This document shows, in pieces, positions 1 to 6,241 of a stretch of 6,241 bases of DNA (positions are counted from its first letter, which is position 1; every line of letters begins with the position of its first letter). The stretch spans positions 1-6,241 of the forward strand of contig CALMNY010000201.1 in assembly GCA_937872125.1 (NCBI GenBank). Reading direction: 5' to 3'. The position numbers and the translations under genes are program-made. The DNA is from an uncultured Candidatus Competibacteraceae bacterium. GTDB lineage: Bacteria; Pseudomonadota; Gammaproteobacteria; Competibacterales; Competibacteraceae. The notes under the pieces are model-generated. The model had not been told where the DNA came from and did not search any database. It saw only the letters and a list, made by a program, of their open reading frames with translations.

Positions 1-2244
1 TTCCTGACCTACGGCGACATTCCCGCCGCCGAGCATCAGGAACGCTTCGAGGCGCAGGCCCTGCGCCGGTTCCAGGCGCTGCAACTGGATTTGGCCATTC
101 CTCCCGAACGGCGCTATACCGAGCCGCTTGCCGACTTTACTCATTACCCGTTCGATGGCAGCGAAGACCCGCGTGACCAGACCCACATCGTGCTGGGCTG
201 GCTGCTGGGGCCGATCACCGACCCGCTGGCGACGCTGCGGGCGCGGCTGTTGAGCGACGTGCTGCTGGATAACAGCAGTTCGCCGCTGCGCCACGCGCTG
301 GAAACCTCCGAACTGGGCGCGGCGCCATCGCCGCTGTGCGGATTCGATACCGCTACCCGCGAAGCCACTTTCGTCTGTGGTTTGGAAGGCTCCAACCCCG
401 AACATGCCGAGGCGGTTGAAACACTGATCTTTGACGTACTGCACCAAGTCGCCGCCGAGGGCGTGCCGCAGGATGCGGTGGACGCCGCCCTGCACCAACT
501 GGAATTGAGCGAGCGGGAAATTACCGGCGACGGCTTCCCCTACGGTCTGCGCCTGCTGATGGAAGCCCTGACGCCAGCCATTCACGGCGGCGATCCGGTC
601 ACCGCGCTGGACAGCGATCCGCTGCTGGAACAGTTGCGCACGGAGAGCCGGGCGGCGGACTTCATCCCGAATCTGGCCCGGCAACTGCTGCTGGACAATC
701 CGCATCGGGTGCGGCTGACCATGGCTCCCGATCCGGCGCTGGCGGCGAAACAGGCTGCCGCCGAGCGTGAGCGGTTGGCTGCCATTCGGGCCACGCTGGC
801 GGAAGCCGATAAAGTCCGCATCGTCGCTCAGGCACAAGCTCTCGCCGAGCGCCAGCAATGCCAGGATGATCCTGAACTGCTGCCCAAAGTGGGGCTGGCG
901 GACGTGCCAGCAGAGCTGAAAATCGCCGAAGGCATCGCCCGCCCGGTCGGCGCATTGCCCGCGCACTGGTACGCCCAAGGCACCAACGGCATGGTTTACC
1001 TGCAAGCCATCCTCGACCTGCCGGCGCTGGAATCCGATGAACTGGATCTGCTACCGCTGTTTTGCGCCTGTCTGAGTGAAGTGGGCAGCGCCGGGCGCGA
1101 TTACCGGACCACGCAAGCCCGCCAGGCAGCGGTCACCGGTGGCCTCAGCGCCCGCGCCACCGTGCGCGGCGGAGTGGACGACGTCAATCAGGTTAAAGGC
1201 GTCCTGGTCCTCGCCGGCAAGGCGCTGGCCCGCAATCAGGCCGCCCTGTCTGACCTGCTGTGGGAAACTCTGACCAGCGCCCGGTTCGATGAACTACCCC
1301 GCCTGCGCGAGCTGGTCGCCCAGATGCGCGCCCAGCGCGAAGAGGCGATCACCCACCACGGCCACCTGCTGGCGCTGGCCGCCGCTTCTTCCAGCCTGAG
1401 TCCGGTGGCGGCGCTCAATCATCGCTGGGATGGGCTGCAAGGCTTGCAGCGCCTCAAGGCGCTGGATGACGCGCTGGATGACGTTGAGGCGCTGACCGCC
1501 TTCGCCGCCCGGCTGGAACGGTTACGCGACCGGCTGCAACCCCTGCCCCGGCAACTGCTGACGGTCAGCGAAGCCGAGCGGCAGGACGCCATCGCCGAGG
1601 CGCTGGCCGCTCGCTGGCAGGACGGTCACCCCTCAGCGGTAGAGCCGTTTGCGCTGGCGGCCCCGGAAGCGCAACCGGCCCGGCAAGGTTTCCGGGTCAA
1701 TACTCAGGTCAATTTCTGCGCCAAGGCGTATCCGACCGTCGCGCCGAATCATCCCGATGCGCCGGCCCTGCACGTGCTGGGCGATTTCCTGCGCAACGGC
1801 TACCTGCACCGGGCCATCCGCGAACAGGGCGGCGCTTACGGTGGCGGCGCGGGTTACCATCCGGACAGTGGTTCGTTCCGCTTTTATTCCTACCGCGATC
1901 CGCGCCTGGCCGACACCCTGGCCGACTTCGACCGGGCGCTGGAGTGGCTGCACACTCATGAACATCCGGAGCGGACGCTGGAAGAAGCGATCCTTGGCGT
2001 CATCGGCGCGATTGATAAACCCGGCTCGCCCGCCGGCGAGGCGATCAGCGCCTTCTTCGGCGCGCTGTTTGGCCGCACGCCGGAACAGCGCCGCACCTAT
2101 CGCCAACGGATTTTGGCCGTCACGCTCGATGATCTCAAACGGGTGGCGGCCACCTGGCTGCACCCGGAGAAAGCCCACTGGGCAGTGCTCAGCGATGCGC
2201 GTACCCTGGCGGAACAGTCTGATTGGCCTATTATTGCGATTTGA
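1..2244 (+). CDS. PreP/Cym1-like M16C zinc metallopeptidase, 5'-truncated by window edge
   Basis: This reading frame is open from base 1 to the TGA at 2242-2244, giving 747 residues without the N-terminus. A TTG at 91 could be taken as a start, but coding continues upstream with typical family sequence (FLTYGDIP), so it is internal. Family M16C (presequence protease) enzymes are closed-chamber zinc peptidases that degrade short unfolded peptides; they are usually about 970 residues, so some 220 residues are missing. The inverted zinc motif HxxEH would be in that missing part and cannot be checked. Visible hallmarks are the helical linker between the two halves (window residues about 233-305, NPHRV through LADVP) and the C-terminal substrate-binding Arg/Tyr pair in IREQGGAYGGG (Arg607 and Tyr613, window numbering). 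The C-terminus looks complete. It lies 21 bases before the TPR gene, so co-transcription is possible. Family assignment is firm; the substrate is unknown. Confidence 0.93.
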   Translation, partial: FLTYGDIPAAEHQERFEAQALRRFQALQLDLAIPPERRYTEPLADFTHYPFDGSEDPRDQTHIVLGWLLGPITDPLATLRARLLSDVLLDNSSSPLRHALETSELGAAPSPLCGFDTATREATFVCGLEGSNPEHAEAVETLIFDVLHQVAAEGVPQDAVDAALHQLELSEREITGDGFPYGLRLLMEALTPAIHGGDPVTALDSDPLLEQLRTESRAADFIPNLARQLLLDNPHRVRLTMAPDPALAAKQAAAERERLAAIRATLAEADKVRIVAQAQALAERQQCQDDPELLPKVGLADVPAELKIAEGIARPVGALPAHWYAQGTNGMVYLQAILDLPALESDELDLLPLFCACLSEVGSAGRDYRTTQARQAAVTGGLSARATVRGGVDDVNQVKGVLVLAGKALARNQAALSDLLWETLTSARFDELPRLRELVAQMRAQREEAITHHGHLLALAAASSSLSPVAALNHRWDGLQGLQRLKALDDALDDVEALTAFAARLERLRDRLQPLPRQLLTVSEAERQDAIAEALAARWQDGHPSAVEPFALAAPEAQPARQGFRVNTQVNFCAKAYPTVAPNHPDAPALHVLGDFLRNGYLHRAIREQGGAYGGGAGYHPDSGSFRFYSYRDPRLADTLADFDRALEWLHTHEHPERTLEEAILGVIGAIDKPGSPAGEAISAFFGALFGRTPEQRRTYRQRILAVTLDDLKRVAATWLHPEKAHWAVLSDARTLAEQSDWPIIAI

Positions 2245-2250
2245 TCCGGC

Positions 2251-2256
2251 GAAGGA
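2251..2256 (+). promoter_or_regulatory. Shine-Dalgarno for the TPR gene
   Basis: The purine run GAAGGA ends 9 bases before the ATG at 2266. That ATG is also the first possible start after the upstream stop, because the seven codons between the peptidase TGA and it contain no ATG, GTG or TTG in this frame. Together these fix the start. Confidence 0.7.
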
Positions 2257-2265
2257 TTCCCGTGG

Positions 2266-4740
2266 ATGCGTAAACCAATCCCCCAACAACCCCGCGCTCG
2301 ACTCGAAGATCTGCCCACTCGGGAATTGATCGCCCGGGGCGTGGCTCTGCTGTCGGACCAGAATTACAAGGACGCCATTGACGTCTACAAGTTGCTGCTC
2401 AAGCGCGAGCCGCAACCCGAAGCCGGCTGGCGCGACTCGCTGGCCAAGGTCTACCTGGAGCGCGCCCGGCAACTGGCGCAGAAAGCCATGCACCGCGAAG
2501 CCGCCGTGCTGTGGGAGAACATTCCCACGCTCTGCGGCCAAACCCCGCAACCCGACCTTTACCTTGACTGGCTGCTGCGTTCCGGCCAGTACGCCAAGGC
2601 CATGCGCGCCTACGCCAGCCACGCCGCCGCTCTGCCCGCCGGCGGTGAACTGGAAACCCTGCTGGCCGCACTGGCGCTCGCCGGCCAGAAGGAAGTGCTC
2701 CAGGCCATCCCGCCGGACGCGCCGCTGCGCACCCACCTGACCGCCGCCCAAGCCGCGCTGCGTGCCTACACCCAGGGCGAGGCCGAGGATGCGGTGCGCG
2801 AGCGCCTGAAAGCCATTTCGATTCGCTCGCCCTACCGCGACTTGCGCCAGGCGCTGGCGGCGTTGCTCAAACTGGAAACCGACCCGACCGGCGCTTTGGC
2901 CCTGGTCGAACGCATTCCGCCGACTTCTCCCTATCAGGACCTGGTCGAACTGGTTCGGGCCAGCGCCGCCACCGATCCGGCCCGCGCGTTACTCGCCCTC
3001 ACTCCGGCCCAACGTGAACTGGCCGGCCTGTTCGGTCTGGACGCGCGCCAGCTCAAGCTGCTCAAGGACTGGGCGCGGCTGGGCGACCATCCCAGCGACA
3101 AGGCGAAGTTCGAGTTCATCGCCGCCAACCTGGCGCTGTTCGACCGGGAGCAGGCCCGCCGCGCGTGTCTGGCGCTGCTGCTGGGCTACCCGCAGGGGTC
3201 GAAAACCTATAGCAACCTGTTCGGGCCGCTGCCGCCGTTCGAAGCGCAACAGTTAAAAGCGTTGCGCGCAGAACGGGAAGACGACGACCTCGACCGTACC
3301 CTGCGTGATTGGCAGGGTTGCGTTGACCTGCTGCGCCACGAAACCGACCCGGACTCCCGGCTGATGGCGGCGCTCATCCTGCGCCACATGGCCGAGTTGC
3401 TGCGCAAGGGGGACGACGGCTGGGACGATGGCGAGCAGCTCCGCGACTGCCTGGAGCAGAGCCTGCGGTTCGACCCCGACGACCGCGATGTCTATCTGCA
3501 ACTGGCGATTTTGTACAAGGAAGTTGACAACGATAAGGAGTATCACCAGTGGGTGGAACAGGCGGTCAAGCGGTTCCCTGACGATCCGCTGGTGCTGCTG
3601 GCGGCAGTCAAAACTGCCACCGCCCGCAAGGCCCACAAGAAAGCCGCCGGTTTCGCCGCCCGGGTGCTGGAACTGGACCCGATCAACACCAAGGCCCGCA
3701 CCGTCCTGATCAATGCTCATCTGGCCCACGCCCGCAAGCTGATGCGGGGCGACAAATACGCGCTGGCGGAAAAGGAACTGGACAGCGCCGGTCAGTTGGA
3801 GCGGGACAACGCCCGCACCGGCATCGTCGAAATCAACCGGGGCCTGCTGGCGCTGCAACAACGTCAGCGCGACCTCGGGCGGCGCTGGTTGCGGGAAGGC
3901 GTTCGCCTCGCCGGCAGCCCGCTGCTGGCCTGGGTGCGCCTGGCGGTGGAGACGCTGCGGCTGAAGCTGGAGCCAGCCGACTTCCAGCGCGATGCTGACC
4001 TGAGCGACCCGCGCAAGCTGAACGCCAGTCGCACTGACCTGCTGGCCCTGGCACAACTGCTCAACGCCTATCGTGAAGAAGAGGTCAGCGACCTCGACAC
4101 CGTCCTCGAAGACCTGGAAAAGCCCCTGCAACGCACGATCAAAGCCCTGACCAGCGAGGATGACTTGCTACTGATCTGCGAAAGCCTGCACCAGGCGCCG
4201 CATTATGGTCTGCTGGAATACGCCGCCACCCGGGCGCTGGAGGTTCAGCCAGAACGGTCGCTGTTCGTCTACTACCAGATTTATGGCCGCGCCGAGGGCG
4301 ACCTGGACCTCGTCAAGGATCGCGATTACGACCGGCTGGAGCAGGCCATGGAACGGGCTACCGCCGCCAAGGACCACCGCGCCGCGACCTCGATCACCCG
4401 GTTTCTCAGTCAAAGCCCGTTTTCCTTGCCCTTCGCGCCCAAGGGTCGCGGCCCGGCGCCGATGCCCATGCCCATCCCGATACCGCCCAAGATGCGGCGC
4501 GAGATCGAAGACATGCGGCGGGAACTGGAGCGGCTGCCGCCGCCGCTGCGGGACCGGATGCTCGACCAGATTCTGGACGAGCTGCCGCCCGACGACGAAT
4601 TTCCGCCGGGAGTCCAGCGGGCCCTCATGAAAATGATGCTGCTCGGCGGAGGCATCGAAGACCTGTTGGATGAGCTGCCGGAGGATCTCCCCCTGCCCTT
4701 GCCCGGCGGTCGGGGTGGCCGCGGCAAACGCCGGAGTTAA
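2266..4740 (+). CDS. Large TPR/alpha-solenoid protein of an Hsp70 cassette
   Basis: This is an 824-residue protein with no signal peptide or membrane segment, so probably cytoplasmic. A clear TPR-like helix pair lies at residues 18-48 (ARGVALLSDQNYKDAIDVY). A second tract of tandem TPR-like units lies at about 388-515 (LRFDPDDRDVYLQLAILY; ARVLELDPINTKA). Between them, residues 55-385 are helical and rich in Ala/Leu, and look like degenerate solenoid repeats without a recognisable domain. The tail is distinctive: a Pro/Met/Ile run at 730-741, a charged helix at 742-756, two related DELP segments at 771-774 and 802-805, and a basic GRGGRGKRRS end. TPR proteins are generally protein-protein scaffolds. 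Because the J-like, GrpE-like and Hsp70 genes follow directly, I infer a co-chaperone or client-adaptor role. No catalytic motif is visible, and I do not recognise a named family. Confidence 0.85.
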   Translation: MRKPIPQQPRARLEDLPTRELIARGVALLSDQNYKDAIDVYKLLLKREPQPEAGWRDSLAKVYLERARQLAQKAMHREAAVLWENIPTLCGQTPQPDLYLDWLLRSGQYAKAMRAYASHAAALPAGGELETLLAALALAGQKEVLQAIPPDAPLRTHLTAAQAALRAYTQGEAEDAVRERLKAISIRSPYRDLRQALAALLKLETDPTGALALVERIPPTSPYQDLVELVRASAATDPARALLALTPAQRELAGLFGLDARQLKLLKDWARLGDHPSDKAKFEFIAANLALFDREQARRACLALLLGYPQGSKTYSNLFGPLPPFEAQQLKALRAEREDDDLDRTLRDWQGCVDLLRHETDPDSRLMAALILRHMAELLRKGDDGWDDGEQLRDCLEQSLRFDPDDRDVYLQLAILYKEVDNDKEYHQWVEQAVKRFPDDPLVLLAAVKTATARKAHKKAAGFAARVLELDPINTKARTVLINAHLAHARKLMRGDKYALAEKELDSAGQLERDNARTGIVEINRGLLALQQRQRDLGRRWLREGVRLAGSPLLAWVRLAVETLRLKLEPADFQRDADLSDPRKLNASRTDLLALAQLLNAYREEEVSDLDTVLEDLEKPLQRTIKALTSEDDLLLICESLHQAPHYGLLEYAATRALEVQPERSLFVYYQIYGRAEGDLDLVKDRDYDRLEQAMERATAAKDHRAATSITRFLSQSPFSLPFAPKGRGPAPMPMPIPIPPKMRREIEDMRRELERLPPPLRDRMLDQILDELPPDDEFPPGVQRALMKMMLLGGGIEDLLDELPEDLPLPLPGGRGGRGKRRS
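4453..4488 (+). repeat. Pro/Met/Ile low-complexity run in the TPR protein
   Basis: These codons encode residues 730-741, PAPMPMPIPIPP, built from short alternating ATG-CCC and ATH-CCN units. The run separates the solenoid from a charged helical tail and probably forms an extended linker. It is a coding micro-repeat, not a mobile or regulatory repeat. Confidence 0.6.
4733..4736 (+). promoter_or_regulatory. Shine-Dalgarno for the J-like gene
   Basis: GGAG lies 6 bases before the ATG at 4743, inside the last codons of the TPR gene, whose TAA ends at 4740. The 2-base gap between stop and start makes translational coupling likely. Confidence 0.6.
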
Positions 4741-4742
4741 TC

Positions 4743-5051
4743 ATGCCTAATCCCTTTGATCTGCTGGGCGTCGCCGAAGACGCCAGCGACGACGCCATCA
4801 AGAAAGCCTATCTGCAACGGGTGCGCGAGCATCCGCCGGAGCGCGATCCCGACCGGTTCCAGGCCATTCGCGCCGCTTACGAAGCCATCAAAACCCGCAA
4901 GGCTCGGCTGAGTTACCGATTGTTCCACCAGGAAACGCCCGATCTGGCCGAACTGACCACCGTTGCCCTGCGCCCCGGCGACGCGCGCCGCCGCCCCTCC
5001 GAAGCGCAGGTGCGGCAACTGCTCAGCCAGCGCCTGACCGGCCAGAAATAA
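4743..5051 (+). CDS. Minimal J-domain-like co-chaperone with HPP in place of HPD
   Basis: This is a 102-residue protein. Residues 5-61 match a J domain: FDLLGVAEDASDDAIKKAY is the usual start through helix II, followed by REHPPERDPDRF as the loop, then AIRAAYEAI as helix III. J proteins stimulate Hsp70 ATP hydrolysis and hand over clients. The signature His-Pro-Asp is here His30-Pro31-Pro32, so the Asp normally needed for stimulation is missing; a DPD triplet sits four residues later but out of register. There is no Gly/Phe region, zinc finger or C-terminal substrate domain, only about 40 charged residues, so this is not DnaJ itself. Its position directly before the GrpE-like and Hsp70 genes supports a role with that Hsp70. 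The fold assignment is good. Whether it activates the ATPase is open; it may be a non-stimulating J-like adaptor. Confidence 0.88.
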   Translation: MPNPFDLLGVAEDASDDAIKKAYLQRVREHPPERDPDRFQAIRAAYEAIKTRKARLSYRLFHQETPDLAELTTVALRPGDARRRPSEAQVRQLLSQRLTGQK

Positions 5052-5059
5052 CATTCCCC

Positions 5060-5797
5060 ATGGATATCGAAACCAAAGAGCACTTGCTGGAGCGCTTCCG
5101 CGCTTATCTGGACGAACTGCCGGACGCCGCCCGCGCCGAGCTGGATGAGGAAACCGGCCAGACCGATCTGTATTCGCTGTTCAGCGAACTGGCGGCGCTG
5201 AAGAACGAGGTCCGGCTGGAATCGCGGCAGGTCAAAACTGCGCTCGACGAATTCCGGGCAGTGTTTGAAACGCTGCAAACCAGTCAAACCCAGCTCGGCA
5301 GCGAACTGGATCGCGCCCGCGCCATGGCGCCGGAACAGCGGCGGGCCGCGCTCAAACCGGTGCTGCGGGAATTGGTGGAACTGTATGACCGGCAGGAAGC
5401 GGGCCTGCGCGTCCTGCAAAACTATCGGCCCACCGTGCTGAGCCGCCTGTTCGGGCTGGGGCGACGGGAACGGGCGCTGTTGCAGGCCATCACCCAGGGG
5501 CAGGACATCAGTCTGCGCCGGCTGGAGCAACTGCTCAACAGCCAGCACGTGACCGCCTTGCCGGCTCTGGGCCAGCCGCTCGATCCGCACACCATGCGCG
5601 CCGCCGAAGTCGAACAACGCCGCGATGTCGGCAATGGCATCGTGACCGAAGAACTGCGCCGGGGTTATCTCTGGCAGGGTGAGTTGCTGCGGCTGGCCGA
5701 AGTCAAGGTCAACCGCCAACCGGAACCGCCCGTCCCCGCCATCCCACCGCCGACCGAACCCTCACCATCCCCAACCGAGACTCCTTCTGATGGCTGA
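5060..5797 (+). CDS. Divergent GrpE-family nucleotide exchange factor
   Basis: This is a 245-residue protein; E. coli GrpE has 197. GrpE accelerates ADP release from Hsp70 as a dimer. Residues about 36-75 form a long charged helix suited to the dimeric coiled coil. [15 protein letters not shown] (102-116) corresponds to the four-helix-bundle entry, [15 protein letters not shown] (169-183) to the conserved LGxPFDPxxHEA motif, and [20 protein letters not shown] (191-210) plus RLAEVKVN to the beta domain that contacts the Hsp70 ATPase. Differences are the missing N-terminal FxNYRxR motif, extra sequence around 120-150 ([15 protein letters not shown]) and a proline-rich tail at 220-245. No clear Shine-Dalgarno precedes the ATG, which is 8 bases after the J-like stop, so translation is probably coupled. 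Assignment to the family is firm. I give no grpE symbol because this looks like a paralogue and not the housekeeping gene. Confidence 0.9.
   Translation: MDIETKEHLLERFRAYLDELPDAARAELDEETGQTDLYSLFSELAALKNEVRLESRQVKTALDEFRAVFETLQTSQTQLGSELDRARAMAPEQRRAALKPVLRELVELYDRQEAGLRVLQNYRPTVLSRLFGLGRRERALLQAITQGQDISLRRLEQLLNSQHVTALPALGQPLDPHTMRAAEVEQRRDVGNGIVTEELRRGYLWQGELLRLAEVKVNRQPEPPVPAIPPPTEPSPSPTETPSDG
5777..5780 (+). promoter_or_regulatory. Weak Shine-Dalgarno for the Hsp70 gene
   Basis: GAGA ends 9 bases before the ATG at 5790, within the last codons of the GrpE-like gene. It is a weak match, and initiation is probably helped by ribosomes terminating at 5797 in the overlapping frame. Confidence 0.35.
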
Positions 5798-6241
5798 AAA
5801 AATCATTGGCATTGATCTGGGCACCACCAACTCCGAAGTCGCGGTGGTGGACCACGGTCGCGTCACCGTCATTGACATCACGCCGGACCACCCGATCCTG
5901 CCGTCCTTCGTCGGCCTGGCCGACGATGGTTCGATTCTGGTTGGCGAGCCGGCCAAGAACCAGTACGTGCTTTATCCCGAACGCACCATCAAGTCCATCA
6001 AGCGGCGGATGGGCAGCGCCGACCGGGTCGAACTGGGCGACGCTACCTATTCGCCCCAGGAAATCTCCGCCATCATTCTGCGGCGGTTGAAAGCCGTCGC
6101 CGAATCCTACCTGGGCGAACCGGTTCACAAGGCGGTCATCACGGTGCCGGCCTACTTTTCCGACGCCCAGCGCCAGGCCACCCGCGAAGCGGGAGAAATC
6201 GCCGGGCTGGAAGTGATGCGGATCATCAACGAGCCGACCGC
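5790..6241 (+). CDS. Hsp70/DnaK-family chaperone, N-terminal 150 residues (3' end outside window)
   Basis: This frame starts at an ATG that overlaps the GrpE-like stop by 8 bases and stays open to the window edge, so about three quarters of the gene is missing. Hsp70s are ATP-driven chaperones of the cytoplasm. The start is set by [15 protein letters not shown], the phosphate-1 loop at residues 5-19, with catalytic Asp9. Lys71 in SIKRRMG matches the catalytic Lys70 of Dna[21 protein letters not shown] (117-136) and the IINEPTA at the window end, with Glu148, are canonical. The stretch between Lys71 and the VITVPAYF motif is about 24 residues shorter than in E. coli DnaK, resembling Gram-positive DnaK or E. 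coli HscC. Glu16 replaces the Cys15 of DnaK, and no cysteine occurs in the visible part. It is probably a secondary DnaK or an HscC-like paralogue; the substrate-binding domain is not visible to decide. Confidence 0.95.
   Translation, partial: MAEKIIGIDLGTTNSEVAVVDHGRVTVIDITPDHPILPSFVGLADDGSILVGEPAKNQYVLYPERTIKSIKRRMGSADRVELGDATYSPQEISAIILRRLKAVAESYLGEPVHKAVITVPAYFSDAQRQATREAGEIAGLEVMRIINEPT

Noticed and set aside
91..93. TTG as the start of the peptidase
   Set aside because: The same frame is open to base 1 and encodes family-typical sequence before it, so the true start lies outside the window.
2245..2265. Possible promoter or terminator between the peptidase and TPR genes
   Set aside because: Only 21 bases are available, holding just a ribosome binding site; no -35/-10 pair or stem with a T-run is visible.
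1649..2329. 226-codon plus-strand frame overlapping the peptidase and TPR genes
   Set aside because: It is Arg/Pro/Ser-rich out-of-frame translation of the peptidase C-terminus, with no motif of its own.
1633..2751. 372-codon open frame on the minus strand
   Set aside because: It lies antisense to the peptidase and TPR genes and crosses their junction. The plus-strand proteins have clear family features, while this translation shows no domain. Such frames are common opposite GC-rich genes.
3253..4131. 292-codon open frame on the minus strand
   Set aside because: It is fully antisense to the TPR coding region, has no recognisable motif and a Gln/Val-rich composition typical of the reverse of GC-rich codons.
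4767..4784. Perfect 6-base inverted repeat GGCGTC / GACGCC with a 6-base loop
   Set aside because: It is inside the J-like coding sequence, has no T-run, and short GC palindromes are expected by chance at this base composition. It is too weak to call a regulatory hairpin.
4913..5719. 268-codon open frame on the minus strand
   Set aside because: It is antisense to the J-like and GrpE-like genes, both of which have strong family motifs on the plus strand.
5806..6090. 94-codon plus-strand frame in the Hsp70 region
   Set aside because: It is an out-of-frame shadow of the Hsp70 gene that starts at 5790.

Overview
The window is GC-rich, and every gene I can support is on the plus strand. Spacing is so tight that there is almost no non-coding DNA; the largest gap between genes is 21 bases. 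Strong G/C preference at third codon positions and the gene content suggest a GC-rich proteobacterium, most likely a gammaproteobacterium. That placement is an impression from protein style only. There is no rRNA, tRNA or other marker in the window.

Layout: (1) bases 1-2244 hold the 3' three quarters of a PreP/Cym1-type M16C metallopeptidase gene whose 5' end and zinc site lie before the window. (2) After 21 bases, 2266-4740 encodes an 824-residue TPR/alpha-solenoid protein with an unusual Pro/Met-rich, acidic and finally basic C-terminal tail. (3) After 2 bases, 4743-5051 encodes a 102-residue minimal J-domain-like protein in which the HPD signature reads HPP. (4) After 8 bases, 5060-5797 encodes a divergent 245-residue GrpE-type nucleotide exchange factor. 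(5) Overlapping it by 8 bases, 5790 to the window end encodes the first 150 residues of an Hsp70/DnaK-family ATPase.

Genes 2-5 form a compact chaperone cassette: an Hsp70 motor, a GrpE-like exchange factor, a J-like partner and a large TPR scaffold. This looks like a second, specialised Hsp70 system and not the housekeeping dnaK-dnaJ operon, for four reasons. The J protein has lost the Asp of HPD and all dnaJ domains after the J region. GrpE is diverged, with an extended middle and a proline-rich tail. The Hsp70 lacks the roughly 24-residue subdomain IB segment of E. coli DnaK and has Glu in place of the redox-active Cys next to the phosphate loop. A TPR protein replaces the usual partners. 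The peptidase upstream is close enough to be co-transcribed, but a functional link is only inferred.

I see no RNA genes, mobile elements, CRISPR arrays, convincing promoters or terminators in the window.
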